A DNA stretch of 64,000 nt from the NCBI RefSeq assembly GCF_022179245.1, contig NZ_BPQM01000012.1:1-64000 (forward strand), read 5' to 3'. This stretch comes from Methylobacterium gregans (GTDB lineage: Bacteria > Pseudomonadota > Alphaproteobacteria > Rhizobiales > Beijerinckiaceae). Below are positions 33,301 through 43,851 of the stretch, piece by piece (positions within the stretch are counted from its first letter, which is position 1; each line of letters opens with the position of its first letter). The notes under the pieces are model-generated. The model did no database searches. It was not told the origin of the DNA and saw only the letters and a list, made by a program, of their open reading frames with translations. Both the position numbers and the translations under genes were made by a program.

Positions 33301-35298
33301 ATGCAGTTTGGAATCAAGGCGCGCCTTTACGGCGGGTTTGCCGCCCTTGTGCTTCTGGCCGGCGGCATGGGGGCGTTCTCCTACGTACAACTCGGCCGCC
33401 TGGACGAGCAGTTCACCGGGAAGGACCGGATCGAGCGGATCGCGCGCCAGCTCTACACCGTCAACGGTCTGATCGATCAGTTCATCGCGCAGAGCGGCGA
33501 GTACCGCGTGAGCGCGCGGGAGGAGGCCGCCGCGGTCATGCGGGTGAGTATCTCCGAGATGCGCGCGCTGGCGGACGGGCTGTACGAGCAGGCGGTGAGT
33601 GCTGAGCGCCGGGTGCTCTACGGTCAGATCCGCGCGCACGCCGACGAGCTGGCGGGGCAATTGCCGAAGCTCGTCGAACTCGGCACCCAGATCCGCGAGA
33701 ACCGGATGAGCGTCTACACGGGGGGTGAGGAACTGACCCGGGCGGCGGCGGCCCTCGCGGCGCAGCTGCGCACGGGGGGCGACGAGGCGGTTCTCGGCCC
33801 CGCGGCTGAGGTCGAGCGCACCGTGCTGCTGTTCCGTGTGATGAACTGGCGCTTCCTCGCCACCAGGGATCCGAAGGGCCGGGCGCTCTCCGCCACGGCC
33901 TTCACGAACGCGGAGGCCGCTGCGGCCAAGCTCCGGGCCCTGCCCCTGAGCACGGCCCAGCGGCAGGGGGTGAGGGCCGTCGAGGAGGCCCTGGTCACCC
34001 TCAATGCGAGCTTCAAGGCGACATCGGCCGCGATGGTGGAGAGCGAGGCGGTCTTCGAGGACAGCATCAAGGTCAAGGCTGCCGCGATCAGCCAGACGGG
34101 TCTGGTCGCTCGTGCGAACCTCGAGACATCCCTGGCGGAGATCGTCGCCCGCAGCACCGATACGATGCGGACCGCGCGCAACGTCCAATTCGGGCTGCTC
34201 GGCCTGATCCTCGTCCTCGGCGCGGCGCTGGCCGTCCTGATCGCCCGCAGCATCATTCGGCCGATCTCGGGCATGACCGGGGCGATGAGCCGCCTCGCCG
34301 CGGGCGAGACCGCTGTGGCGATCCCGTCGCGGGACGCGACTGACGAGATCGGCCGGATGGCGCAGGCCGTGGAGGTGTTCCGGCAGAACGCGATCACCCG
34401 TCAGCAGCTTGAGGCCGAGCAGGTGGCCGAGCAGGGCGCCCGGCAGCGCCGCGCCGACCGGGTCGACGAACTCGTGCGGGGCTTCCAGCAACGGGTGGCG
34501 GGCTCGCTCGAGATCGTCACCGCGGCCTCCACCGAACTCGATGCCACGGCCCGCGCGATGAACGCGGTCGCGGGCACCACCAACGGCCAGGCGGTCGCCT
34601 CGAGTGCGGCCGCGGAGCAGACCTCCGCCAACGTCCAGACCGTCGCGGCGGCCGCGGAGGAGATGGTCTCCTCGCTGCAGGAGATCGAGCGTCAGGTCGT
34701 CCACTCGCGGGAGGTCGCCGCCCACGCCGTGCGGGAGGCGGAGGCCACGAACGGCGCCATGGCGAGCCTGGGCGCCGCCGCGAGCCAGATCGGCGCGGCG
34801 GTGACGACGATCTCGGCCATCGCCAGCCAGACGAACCTGCTGGCCCTGAACGCCACGATCGAGGCGGCCCGCGCGGGGGAAGCCGGCCGCGGCTTCGCGG
34901 TTGTGGCCAGCGAGGTGAAGGAGCTCGCCTCCCAGACCGGGCGCGCGACCGAGGAGATCGGCGGCCAGATCGCCGCGATCCAGACCGGCACCAAGCGTGC
35001 GGGCCTCGCCATCCGGCAGATCGGGCAGACGATCGCGAGGATGAACGAGATCAGCGGCATGATCGCCGCCACGGTGGTTGAGCAGACGGCCGCCACCAGC
35101 GAGATCTCGCGCAACGCCGCCGAGGCCGCCCGCGGCACGCAGGACGTCTCGGAGAACGTCGCCCGCGTGCTGGCCTCCGCGGACGAGACCGGTGGCGCCG
35201 CCGCGCAGGTCCAGACCGCGGCCACGGAACTCGCGCGCCAGTCGCTCGCGGTCAAGCACGAAGTCGACGGCTTCCTCGGCGCGATCCGGGCGGCCTGA
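33301..35298 (+). CDS. Methyl-accepting chemotaxis protein
   Basis: This 665-residue receptor has an N-terminal membrane helix ([21 protein letters not shown]), a periplasmic helical ligand domain to about residue 290 of the helical bimodular type, and a second membrane helix ([21 protein letters not shown]). A HAMP domain ([17 protein letters not shown]) and the cytoplasmic signalling hairpin follow, with the highly conserved [19 protein letters not shown] and [19 protein letters not shown] lies 8 nt before the ATG at 33301, so I prefer it over ATG 33280. The ligand is unknown, and no che genes are nearby. Confidence 0.93.
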   Translation: MQFGIKARLYGGFAALVLLAGGMGAFSYVQLGRLDEQFTGKDRIERIARQLYTVNGLIDQFIAQSGEYRVSAREEAAAVMRVSISEMRALADGLYEQAVSAERRVLYGQIRAHADELAGQLPKLVELGTQIRENRMSVYTGGEELTRAAAALAAQLRTGGDEAVLGPAAEVERTVLLFRVMNWRFLATRDPKGRALSATAFTNAEAAAAKLRALPLSTAQRQGVRAVEEALVTLNASFKATSAAMVESEAVFEDSIKVKAAAISQTGLVARANLETSLAEIVARSTDTMRTARNVQFGLLGLILVLGAALAVLIARSIIRPISGMTGAMSRLAAGETAVAIPSRDATDEIGRMAQAVEVFRQNAITRQQLEAEQVAEQGARQRRADRVDELVRGFQQRVAGSLEIVTAASTELDATARAMNAVAGTTNGQAVASSAAAEQTSANVQTVAAAAEEMVSSLQEIERQVVHSREVAAHAVREAEATNGAMASLGAAASQIGAAVTTISAIASQTNLLALNATIEAARAGEAGRGFAVVASEVKELASQTGRATEEIGGQIAAIQTGTKRAGLAIRQIGQTIARMNEISGMIAATVVEQTAATSEISRNAAEAARGTQDVSENVARVLASADETGGAAAQVQTAATELARQSLAVKHEVDGFLGAIRAA

Positions 35299-35309
35299 AA
35301 TCTAAAAGC

Positions 35310-35330
35310 GCGGCGGATCAGCTCCGCCGC
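35310..35330. terminator. Hairpin between convergent chemoreceptor and paoC genes
   Basis: A perfect 8-bp stem (GCGGCGGA / TCCGCCGC, loop TCAGC) starts 12 bp after the chemoreceptor stop and includes the paoC stop codon, so it can serve both strands. Confidence 0.5.
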
Positions 35331-37540
35331 ATTCCGCGCTCCTGCTCCTCCAGGCCCTTGAGCACCTTGTCGAGGGTCATCGGATAATCGCGGATCCGCA
35401 GGCCCGTGGCGTTGTGGATCGCGTTGGCGAGCGCCGCGCCCGCGCCGCAGATGCCGAGCTCGCCGAGCCCCTTGCTCTTCAGCGGGTTCGCCTTGTCGTC
35501 GAGCTCGGGCAGGAAGACCGCGTCGATTGCCGGAATGTCGGCGTGGACCGGCACGTGGTACTCGGCGAGATCCCGGTTCATGAAGGTACCGGAGCGCGGA
35601 TCCATCACCGCGTCCTCCATCAGCGCGGCGCCGACCCCGAAGGTCATGCCGCCGATGGCCTGGGAGCGGGCGGTCTTGGCGTTGAGGATGCGCCCGCCCG
35701 TGAATACGCCGAGCATCCGCCGCAGCCGGATCTCGCCGGTGTCGCGGTCGACGCCGACCTCGGCGAAATGCGCGCCGAACGAGTAGTGCGAGAAGGCCTC
35801 CTTCAGGCGGCCCGGCTTGATCTCGCCCTTGGCCTCGAGCCCGTCGGGCCCCGCGAGATCGGCCAGCGTCTCGGAGCGGTTGCCCGAGGCGGCGCGGCCC
35901 TCGCGGAACGCCGCCCCTTCCGGGTTCATGCCGGCCTTCTGCAGGAGCGCCTGCCGGAGGTTGTCGCAGGCGACGTAGAGCGCCGAGCCCGCCGAGCCCG
36001 CACCCCACGATCCGCCCGAGCCCGCGGCCGCCGGGTAGGCCGTGTCGCCGATCTCGACGCGGATCTTCTCGACGGGCAGCCCCATCATCTCGCCCGCGAT
36101 CTGGGCGAGGATCGTGTAGGTCCCGGTGCCGATATCGGTCATCGCCATGCGGACGGTGAGCGTGCCGTCCGGGTTCAGCCGCACCAGCGCGGACGAGGGC
36201 ATCAGCGGGTTGAGCCGGGCGGCGGCCGACATGCCGAGCCCGACCATCCAGCGCCCCTCGCGCCGGGTGCCCGCCGCCCGCCGCTTCTCCCAGCCGAACA
36301 GGCGCGCGCCCTCGCGCATGCAGGGCACGAGCTGGCGCACCGTGAAGGGCACCTGCTTCTCGGGGTCCTGCTCGGGCTCGTTGCGCACGCGCAGCTCGAT
36401 CGGATCGAGGTTCAGCCGCTCGGCGAGTTCGTCCATCGCGCACTCGAAGGCGAGCTGGCCCACCGCCTCGCCGGGCGCGCGCATCGCGGAGGTCACCGGC
36501 ACGTTGAGGTTCGCGATGCGGTGGCGGGTGATACGGTTCGGGGCCGCGTAGAGCGAGCGGGTGACGTTGGCCGAGGTCTCGAAGAACTGGTCGCCGGGCG
36601 TCGCGTCCGACCACGATTCGTGCGCGATCGCGGTCAGGCGGCCGGTCTCGTCGGCGCCGAGGCGCACGCGCTGGATCGTGCCGGTGCGGTGGGTGGCGAC
36701 GTGGAATTCCTGCTGGCGCGTCATCGCCACCTTCACCGGGCGGTTGACCACCCGGGCGGCGAGCGCGGCGAGGATCGCCTCGGGCTGCGGCTGGAGCTTC
36801 GAGCCGAAGCCGCCGCCGATGTAGCGGCTCACAAGCCGCACCTTGTCCTCGGGGACCGCCAGCACGGCGGCGATGGACTTCTGGCCGCGGTTCAGCATCT
36901 GGTTCGCGGTGTGGAGCACGAGCCGGTCGCCGCGCCACTCGGCGATGGTGGCATGAGGCTCCATCTGAGCGTGGATCTGGGGCGGCGTGGTGTACTCCAC
37001 GTCGAGCTTCACCGGCGCCGCGGCGAACGCGCCCTCGAAATCGCCGAGTGCGCTGTCGGGGTCGGTCTGGGCGGGCTTGGGCTTGAAGGTCTCGGGGAGC
37101 GCGTCGCGCAGCGAGGCCTTCGGGGTCGCGGTGTCGTACTGCACGGTGATCAGCGCCGCCGCGGCGCGGGCCTGCTCGAAGGTCTCGGCCACCACGAAGG
37201 CGATCGGCTGGTCGAAATGGCGGATCTCGGTGCCCTGAAGCTGGGGCGAGACCTGCTCCTTCTTCTCACCCTGGGGCGGTACGGTCTCGTGCGTCATCAC
37301 GTAGAGGACGCCCGGCGCGCGCCGGGCCGCGCCGACCTGCATGGCGCGGATCCGCCCGCTCGCGATGCCCGCGCCCAGGATGAAGCCGTAGGCCGGATCC
37401 TTCGGCTCGCGCACCTCGTAGGCGTAGGGCGCCCGGCCCGTGACCTTGAGGCGGCCCTCGTAGCGGTCGATGGGCTTGCCGACGAGCCCGTCGGGGCGTG
37501 CGTCGAGCGGCGTGGTGCCGACCGGCTGGTTCATCTCCAT
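35318..37540 (-). CDS. paoC: Aldehyde oxidoreductase molybdenum-binding subunit (PaoC type)
   Basis: This 740-residue protein is the large subunit of a xanthine-dehydrogenase-family molybdoenzyme. It starts GKPIDRYEGRLKVTGRAPYAYE, has the cofactor-binding YIGGGFGSKLQ, the AMRAPGEAVGQLAFECAMDELAE block, GGSWGAGSAGSALYVACD, and the catalytic glutamate in KGLGELGICGAG near the C-terminus. The closest well-known relative is E. coli PaoC, which oxidises aromatic and other aldehydes in the periplasm. It is the last gene of the paoA-paoB-paoC order, 9 bp after paoB. Confidence 0.92.
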   Translation of the reverse strand: MEMNQPVGTTPLDARPDGLVGKPIDRYEGRLKVTGRAPYAYEVREPKDPAYGFILGAGIASGRIRAMQVGAARRAPGVLYVMTHETVPPQGEKKEQVSPQLQGTEIRHFDQPIAFVVAETFEQARAAAALITVQYDTATPKASLRDALPETFKPKPAQTDPDSALGDFEGAFAAAPVKLDVEYTTPPQIHAQMEPHATIAEWRGDRLVLHTANQMLNRGQKSIAAVLAVPEDKVRLVSRYIGGGFGSKLQPQPEAILAALAARVVNRPVKVAMTRQQEFHVATHRTGTIQRVRLGADETGRLTAIAHESWSDATPGDQFFETSANVTRSLYAAPNRITRHRIANLNVPVTSAMRAPGEAVGQLAFECAMDELAERLNLDPIELRVRNEPEQDPEKQVPFTVRQLVPCMREGARLFGWEKRRAAGTRREGRWMVGLGMSAAARLNPLMPSSALVRLNPDGTLTVRMAMTDIGTGTYTILAQIAGEMMGLPVEKIRVEIGDTAYPAAAGSGGSWGAGSAGSALYVACDNLRQALLQKAGMNPEGAAFREGRAASGNRSETLADLAGPDGLEAKGEIKPGRLKEAFSHYSFGAHFAEVGVDRDTGEIRLRRMLGVFTGGRILNAKTARSQAIGGMTFGVGAALMEDAVMDPRSGTFMNRDLAEYHVPVHADIPAIDAVFLPELDDKANPLKSKGLGELGICGAGAALANAIHNATGLRIRDYPMTLDKVLKGLEEQERGMRRS

Positions 37541-37549
37541 GGGGAAGCC

Positions 37550-38518
37550 TCAGGCCATCTCGGTCAACACGGCGCGCAGCGTCCGGCGCGTCAGCGGGAT
37601 CTTGAAGTCGTTGGAGCCGTAGCCCCGCGCGCCCTCCAGCACCCGGTCGGCGGAGGCGTCCGCCGAGCCGGTCTCGACGAGCGCGGTCTCGGCCGCCTCG
37701 ACCCGCCACGGCTTGTGGGCGAGGCCCCCGAAGGCGAGGCGCGCGGCTCTCGGCTTGCCGTCCTCGCCCCGCGCGATGATGGCGGCGACCGACACGGTGG
37801 CGAAGGCGTAGGAGGCCCGGTCGCGCACCTTGCGGTAGACGTGGGTCCCGGCGACGGGCTTCGGCAGGCTCACCGCGGTGATGATCTCGCCGGGCTTCAA
37901 CGCGGTCTCGATCTCGGGGCGGTCGCCGGGCAGCCGGTGGAACTCCGCGATCGGGATGGTTCGCGCCGCGCCCCCCGCATCCAGGGTCTCGACGGTGGCG
38001 TCGAGCGCCCGCAGCGCGACGTTCATGTCCGAGGGGTTGGTGGCGATGCAGGATTCGGAGGTGCCCAGCACCGCCATGATCCGGTTGAACCCGCCGATCG
38101 CCGAGCAGCCGGAGCCGGGCTCGCGCTTGTTGCAGGGTTTCGTCGTGTCGTAGAAATAGTAGCAGCGCGTGCGCTGAAGCAGGTTGCCTGCGGTGGTGGC
38201 CTTGTTGCGCAGCTGGCCCGAGGCGCCCGCCAGCAGGGCCTTGGCCAGCACGCCGTAATCCCGGCGCACCCGCGGATGGGCCGCGAGCTCGGCGTTGCGC
38301 ACCAGCGCGCCGACGCGCAGGCCCCCGCCCTCCGTCTCCGCGACCTGATCGAGGGGCAGGCGGTTCACGTCGATGAGCGTGCGCGGCGTCTCGATCTGCA
38401 GCTTCATCAGGTCGAGGAGGTTGGTGCCGCCCGCGATGAACTTCGCGCCCGGACGCTCGGCCACGAGTTGGGCGGCCTCCTGCACCGTTTTCGGCCGCTC
38501 GTACGAAAAGGCTTTCAT
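37550..38518 (-). CDS. paoB: Aldehyde oxidoreductase FAD-binding subunit (PaoB type)
   Basis: This 322-residue protein has the FAD-binding domain of the family ([13 protein letters not shown] at the N-terminus, [21 protein letters not shown]). The cysteine-rich loop [26 protein letters not shown] matches the site of the extra [4Fe-4S] cluster known from E. coli PaoB and 4-hydroxybenzoyl-CoA reductases. A CO-dehydrogenase flavoprotein-type C-terminal domain follows ([18 protein letters not shown]). It lies between paoA and paoC with 10- and 9-bp gaps. The intact four cysteines make the Pao assignment more likely than plain xanthine dehydrogenase. Confidence 0.9.
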   Translation of the reverse strand: MKAFSYERPKTVQEAAQLVAERPGAKFIAGGTNLLDLMKLQIETPRTLIDVNRLPLDQVAETEGGGLRVGALVRNAELAAHPRVRRDYGVLAKALLAGASGQLRNKATTAGNLLQRTRCYYFYDTTKPCNKREPGSGCSAIGGFNRIMAVLGTSESCIATNPSDMNVALRALDATVETLDAGGAARTIPIAEFHRLPGDRPEIETALKPGEIITAVSLPKPVAGTHVYRKVRDRASYAFATVSVAAIIARGEDGKPRAARLAFGGLAHKPWRVEAAETALVETGSADASADRVLEGARGYGSNDFKIPLTRRTLRAVLTEMA

Positions 38519-38528
38519 GGCGCGCCCC

Positions 38529-39182
38529 TCAGGCTTTGCGGCCGGCGGCGTCCTTGATCGCCGCGACGATGTTCGGATAGGCGCTGCAGCGGCAGAGATT
38601 GCCGCTCATCCGCTCGCGGATCTCGTCCTCGGTGAGTTCGGCCGCCGCGGTGATGTCGGCGCTGGCGTGGCTCGGCCAGCCGGCCTTGACCTCGGCGAGC
38701 ATGCCCGCCGCCGAGCAGATCTGCCCGGGCGTGCAGTAGCCGCACTGGAAGCCGTCATGCTCCAGGAAGGCGGCCTGGAGCGGGTGGAGCGTGTCGCCGT
38801 CCGCCAGCCCCTCGATGGTGGTGACGGCATCGCCCTCGTGCATCGCCGCGAGGGTGAGGCAGGCATTGATGCGCGTGCCGTTCACCAGCACCGTGCAGGC
38901 GCCGCACTGGCCGTGGTCGCAGCCCTTCTTCGTGCCGGTGAGGTCGAGATGCTCGCGCAGCGCGTCGAGAAGGGTCGTGCGGCTGTCGAGCGTGAGGTCG
39001 CGCGCCGTGCCGTTGATCGAGAGGCGCACCGGCAGCATCTGCGGGTCGGGATCGCCCGCCGCCTCCGCCGCCACCGGGCGGCCCGGCCACCCGAAACCCG
39101 CCGCGCCGAAGGCCGCCGCGCAGCCCTGCATCGCCGTGCGCCGCGTCAGCCTGGACGCGCCGTGCTCGTTCGTGTCGGTCAT
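38529..39182 (-). CDS. paoA: Aldehyde oxidoreductase [2Fe-2S] subunit with Tat signal (PaoA type)
   Basis: This 217-residue protein has a twin-arginine signal ([21 protein letters not shown]), a plant-ferredoxin-type [2Fe-2S] domain ([21 protein letters not shown]), and a second helical [2Fe-2S] domain ([23 protein letters not shown]). The Tat signal on the small subunit is how the complete PaoABC heterotrimer is exported to the periplasm. Starts at 39182 (MTDTNEH) or 39191 (MSRMTDT) are both possible. It heads the operon; no regulatory site is obvious in the 39192-39487 gap upstream. Confidence 0.92.
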   Translation of the reverse strand: MTDTNEHGASRLTRRTAMQGCAAAFGAAGFGWPGRPVAAEAAGDPDPQMLPVRLSINGTARDLTLDSRTTLLDALREHLDLTGTKKGCDHGQCGACTVLVNGTRINACLTLAAMHEGDAVTTIEGLADGDTLHPLQAAFLEHDGFQCGYCTPGQICSAAGMLAEVKAGWPSHASADITAAAELTEDEIRERMSGNLCRCSAYPNIVAAIKDAAGRKA

Positions 39183-39487
39183 GCGACTCATCCCGCGCCG
39201 GCCCCGGGGGCCGGTCCCGGCGCGGAGCGTGTGAGGGCCCGCGCGCTGCAATCCGTGCGAGCTGGGAACGCGGGGTTTGCAGGTTGGATCCGCTCCAGAC
39301 TGCGCCGTATCGGCGCGGGGTCGCGCGCCGATCCTGCTTCCCGTGCGATCAGCGAGAGTATGAAGGGAAACCGCGCGAGCGGGCCCCGCACGCAACCGCG
39401 CGGCCGACCGCGCCGTTAACCCGCCCGAAGCCCGGCGGCGCTGAGCCCCGGATGCGGCGGCCACGCGGACGCGGACAGGAGAACGCC

Positions 39488-40201
39488 ATGGGTCTGCTCG
39501 ACACGGTGATCGGCGGGGTGCTGGGCCAGGTGCTCGGCGGCGGCCGGGGCGGGCCATCCGGCGGGCCGCAGGGCGGCGGCATGGGCTCGGCCATGTCGCC
39601 GATCGTGAAGGCGCTCTTGATGCTGCTGCTGGCCAAGGGCGCGAGCGGCGGCTTCGGCGACATCTTTGGGCGCGGCCATCAGGGTGAGCCGGGGCCGGAG
39701 GCCGACCGCAGCGGCGGCGCCGGGCCCTACGGCCGGGATGAGGGCGCCGGCGGCTCCGGCGGCTGGGACCAGGAGGGCGGACGCCGCGACGCGCCGCTGC
39801 CGCCCGGCGATTTCAGCGACCTCTCCGGCATGCTGGACGGCCCCGGCCAAGGCGCCGAAGGCCTCGGCCGCGATCCCGGCGCCGGCCCCTACGCCCATCT
39901 CGACCGCGAGCCCGGTGACAGGCCCGATCTCGGCGGCCTCGACGGCCTGATCGACGGGTTCCGCCGCGGCGGCCTCGGCGACGTGATCGAATCGTGGATC
40001 GGCCACGGCCAGAACCGCCCCGTCCAGCCCAACCAGCTCGCCGAAGCGCTCGGCCCCGACACGGTCGGCACCCTGGAGCGCGCCACGGGGATGAGCCGAG
40101 ACACGCTGCTCACCCAACTCGCCCAGGTCCTCCCGGAGGTGATCAACGGCCTCACGCCTCAGGGGCGGGTGCCGGGGGAGGGGGAGCGGCGGGGGTGGTG
40201 A
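39488..40201 (+). CDS. YidB-like (DUF937) protein with long glycine-rich insert
   Basis: This 237-residue protein has the YidB family ends: [18 protein letters not shown] with [16 protein letters not shown] at the N-terminus, and [28 protein letters not shown] followed by [22 protein letters not shown] at the C-terminus. E. coli YidB is about 130 residues; here the middle is stretched by about 90 residues of Gly, Pro, Asp and Arg, probably a flexible linker. AGGAG lies 6 nt before the ATG. Function is unknown. The next stretch (40202-40320) is AT-rich. Confidence 0.85.
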   Translation: MGLLDTVIGGVLGQVLGGGRGGPSGGPQGGGMGSAMSPIVKALLMLLLAKGASGGFGDIFGRGHQGEPGPEADRSGGAGPYGRDEGAGGSGGWDQEGGRRDAPLPPGDFSDLSGMLDGPGQGAEGLGRDPGAGPYAHLDREPGDRPDLGGLDGLIDGFRRGGLGDVIESWIGHGQNRPVQPNQLAEALGPDTVGTLERATGMSRDTLLTQLAQVLPEVINGLTPQGRVPGEGERRGW

Positions 40202-40320
40202 TGCTCGTCAATCGATATAGGAACGTTCAAAGAACGCGAGACTGATTGGTATGTGTGCGCAAAGTTAGCAAAAATTTCGTATGTTCTATTTTTGTTCTGA
40301 TGTTCACCGTCAAAGGGACA

Positions 40321-40348
40321 TTGACAAGTTTCTTGACTGACGTATCCT
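40321..40348 (+). promoter_or_regulatory. Sigma70-like promoter of the low-GC gene
   Basis: TTGACA (40321-40326) and TATCCT (40343-40348) are separated by 16 bp, in AT-rich DNA 22 bp before the ATG of the next gene. In this GC-rich genome such an E. coli-like promoter fits imported DNA. Confidence 0.45.
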
Positions 40349-40370
40349 GCTGCCACTATGAGGTGTGGCT

Positions 40371-40892
40371 ATGGATCCGGTTGATGAGCTTCGAAAACTT
40401 GAGGACGCCATAGAGCAACGCCTCAAACTAAACTCAGACTTTGTCGCATTGCAGGCGGTAAAACGAGCTATTCGCGATATCGTCAATGCGGGTATGGTAG
40501 CGGACATGCCTTCGAGTCCGTCAACCGCGAGTAATGTTTCTTTCTCTAACGTTCGGGCACGTCTTCGCCAAGCACAGACGCCATCAGGTGGATCGCCTAG
40601 CCAAGCCGATGCTGCGTTTGCGATATTAAAAGAAAAAGGCGAAGTACTATCGATTAGTGAGCTTGTTCCTCTGGCGCGTGCGCGAGGAGCAATCGTTGGC
40701 GGGAATAACCCGGAACTGAACTTATCTTCTTCTCTTTCAAGAGATGGAAGATTCATTTCTCTAAGGATTGCCGGGCGCCCTATGTGGGGCTTAAAGGACG
40801 TCACCTACGCTGACGTAGACCGTCATTCTGAAGATGATTCTCAAGGTTCAGATCTAGAGGATCACAATGAGTTCCCGGCGGATACCAATTGA
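40371..40892 (+). CDS. Winged-helix protein, HARE-HTH-like, foreign composition
   Basis: This 173-residue protein has an N-terminal helical part (DPVDELRKLEDAIEQRLKLN) and a Ser/Thr-rich linker. A C-terminal winged-helix-like domain follows (ADAAFAILKEKGEVLSISELV, then RDGRFISLRIAGRPMWGL), the pattern of HARE-HTH domains found in restriction-modification and chromatin proteins. A short acidic tail follows. Its DNA is markedly AT-rich compared with yidB and fabF on either side, which indicates recent acquisition. ATG 40371 with GAGG upstream is preferred over GTG 40365. It stands alone, with no nuclease or methylase partner nearby. Confidence 0.75.
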   Translation: MDPVDELRKLEDAIEQRLKLNSDFVALQAVKRAIRDIVNAGMVADMPSSPSTASNVSFSNVRARLRQAQTPSGGSPSQADAAFAILKEKGEVLSISELVPLARARGAIVGGNNPELNLSSSLSRDGRFISLRIAGRPMWGLKDVTYADVDRHSEDDSQGSDLEDHNEFPADTN

Positions 40893-41045
40893 ATGGTTCC
40901 GCCGGGTGATATGAGTTGAAAGCGAGGTGACGAAAATGAAACCGCCATGACTCACTTCCGGGTCGTACTCAGGTCCGAACACCTGTTACGATTCGCAGCC
41001 CCGTGGGGGGACCGGGCGGGATGGGAAACCATCCCGTCCACCATG

Positions 41046-41070
41046 TCTTTGACAAAGATTTTGTCAAAGA
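41046..41070. repeat. 25-bp perfect palindrome
   Basis: TCTTTGACAAA-GAT-TTTGTCAAAGA has 11-bp perfect arms with a 3-bp spacer. It lies in the 270-bp gap between the low-GC gene and the end of fabF; no other feature is seen there. It could be a regulator binding site or a short hairpin; no T-run follows. Confidence 0.6.
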
Positions 41071-41162
41071 ACTGAGCGACAGGCCAATCAGCATGTCGAA
41101 CCAGCGAATATCTAACGAAAGTGCGGTTTTACGGCAAGTCCTCAGACAAAAAAGGAAGGGTC

Positions 41163-42425
<1,263 letters not shown>

Positions 42426-42461
42426 CGCACTATCCCGTTTGCCAGTCTCAGAAACGAATAA

Positions 42462-42494
42462 CGGCGCGCGGGGCATTTGGCCCCGTCCGCGCCG
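42462..42494. terminator. Hairpin between acpP and fabF
   Basis: A long GC stem (CGGCGCG-CGGGGC with GCCCCG-TC-CGCGCCG, 2-nt bulge) lies in the acpP-fabF gap. A TTTTTT run follows only on the plus strand; on the minus strand it may attenuate read-through so that acpP mRNA, needed in excess, outnumbers fabF. Confidence 0.45.
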
Positions 42495-42519
42495 CGTTTT
42501 TTGGGTCGAGCCCGGCGCC

Positions 42520-42759
42520 TCAGGCGGCCGAGTTCTTCTCCAGGAACTTCACCGCGTCGCCGACCGTCTGGATGGTCTCGGCGGCGTCGTCCGGGATCTC
42601 GACGTTGAACTCTTCCTCGAAGGCCATGACCAGCTCGACGGTGTCGAGGCTGTCGGCGCCGAGGTCGTCGATGAAGTTGGCACCCTCGACCACCTTCTCG
42701 GGCTCGACGCCCAGGTGCTCGACGACGATCTTCTTCACGCGCTCAGCGATATCGCTCAT
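42520..42759 (-). CDS. acpP: Acyl carrier protein
   Basis: This 79-residue acidic protein is the fatty-acid acyl carrier protein. The phosphopantetheine Ser lies in the canonical [18 protein letters not shown] at about residue 38. It starts [18 protein letters not shown] and ends FLEKNSAA. It shuttles growing acyl chains between FabD, FabG, FabF and other enzymes in the cytoplasm. The position between fabG and fabF is the usual proteobacterial order. Confidence 0.98.
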   Translation of the reverse strand: MSDIAERVKKIVVEHLGVEPEKVVEGANFIDDLGADSLDTVELVMAFEEEFNVEIPDDAAETIQTVGDAVKFLEKNSAA

Positions 42760-43102
42760 CGTTTCCGGTCCTCGTCTTCTTGATCTGATCGTCGTGTTGC
42801 TGGTGAAGGCGTTTCGGGCCGTAACCGACCCTACCGAACCGGTCGAGCGTTGCGCCACCGCCCCAAGCCGGTCGCGCGCCGTCCCGTCGCTCACGGGGTC
42901 TGTCTTGGACTGTTAACCCGCGGAGCCGTCAACCCCCCATGCCCGGCGGACGGGGTGTTAACACAGCGTTTCCCCCCTGGCGAGGGGCGGTTCAGCAGGC
43001 GTTCATCCCCGCAATATCCACAAGGGGTACAAGGCGTTGCGCGGGTGCATCACACCCACCGCGATCCTCCCTCCCCCCTCTGCGGGGGAGGGGGCGCTTC
43101 GC
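42760..43102. other. acpP upstream region with a GC-rich hairpin
   Basis: These 343 bases carry no gene. They should contain the acpP promoter. At 43069-43092 a CCCTCCCCC...GGGGGAGGG hairpin follows the fabG stop; similar hairpins occur at 47885-47907 and 56147-56173. Confidence 0.55.
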
Positions 43103-43840
43103 TTACACCATCGCCATGCCGCCGTTGACGTGGAGATTGTGCCCCGTGACGTAGGCCGCCTCGTCGGAGGCGAGGTAGACCACCGCCGCGCCGATCTCCT
43201 GGCCGGTGCCGAGCCGGCCCGCGGGCACGCGGCCGAGGATGCCCTCGCGCTGCTTGTCGTTGAGCACGTCGGTCATCGGCGAGGTGATGAAGCCGGGGCT
43301 GACGCAGTTCACCGTGACGTTGCGGGAGGCCACCTCGGCGGCGAGCGCCTTGGTGAGGCCGACGAGGCCGGCCTTGGCCGCCGCGTAGTTGGCCTGGCCC
43401 GGATTGCCCGTGGTGCCGACCACCGAGCCGATGTTGACGATGCGCCCGGCGCGGCGGCGCATCATGCCCTTCAGGGCCGCGCGCGAGAGGCGGAAGGCGG
43501 CCGTCAGGTTCACGCTGACGACCTGATCCCACTCCTCGTCCTTCATCCGCATCGAGAGGTTGTCGCGGGTGATGCCGGCATTGTTCACCAGGATGTCGAG
43601 CCCGCCGAGCGCGGCTTCCGCCGCCGGCACCAGCGCCTCGACGGAGGCCTGATCCGCGAGGTTCGCCGGGACGATGTGGGCGCGCTCGCCGAGCTCGCCC
43701 GCCAGCGCCTCCAGCGCCTCCGCCCGGGTGCCCGAGAGCGCGACGTGCGCTCCTTGCGCGTGGAGCGCCCGCGCGATGGCGTTACCGAGGCCGCCCGTGG
43801 CGCCGGTGACGAGAGCCTTGCGGCCGGTGAGATCGAACAT
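43103..43840 (-). CDS. fabG: 3-oxoacyl-ACP reductase
   Basis: This 245-residue short-chain dehydrogenase reduces 3-oxoacyl-ACP with NADPH. Motifs are the nucleotide-binding TGATGGLGNAIAR, NNAGITRDNL, and the catalytic set with Ser in NIGSVVGTTG and YAAAKAGLVGLTK (Tyr-x3-Lys). The C-terminal GHNLHVNGGMAMV is typical of FabG. It starts 11 bp after fabD, and a 340-bp gap separates it from acpP. Confidence 0.96.
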   Translation of the reverse strand: MFDLTGRKALVTGATGGLGNAIARALHAQGAHVALSGTRAEALEALAGELGERAHIVPANLADQASVEALVPAAEAALGGLDILVNNAGITRDNLSMRMKDEEWDQVVSVNLTAAFRLSRAALKGMMRRRAGRIVNIGSVVGTTGNPGQANYAAAKAGLVGLTKALAAEVASRNVTVNCVSPGFITSPMTDVLNDKQREGILGRVPAGRLGTGQEIGAAVVYLASDEAAYVTGHNLHVNGGMAMV

Positions 43841-43851
43841 GCTCGGGTTCC

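Noticed and set aside
33286..35259. Minus-strand open frame of 657 codons opposite the chemoreceptor
   Set aside because: Antisense shadow; composition is typical of non-coding frames in GC-rich DNA.
35414..38557. Plus-strand open frame of 1047 codons opposite the PaoABC genes
   Set aside because: It is the antisense shadow of three well-supported genes in GC-rich DNA; its product is Arg/Gly/Val/His-biased with no domain.
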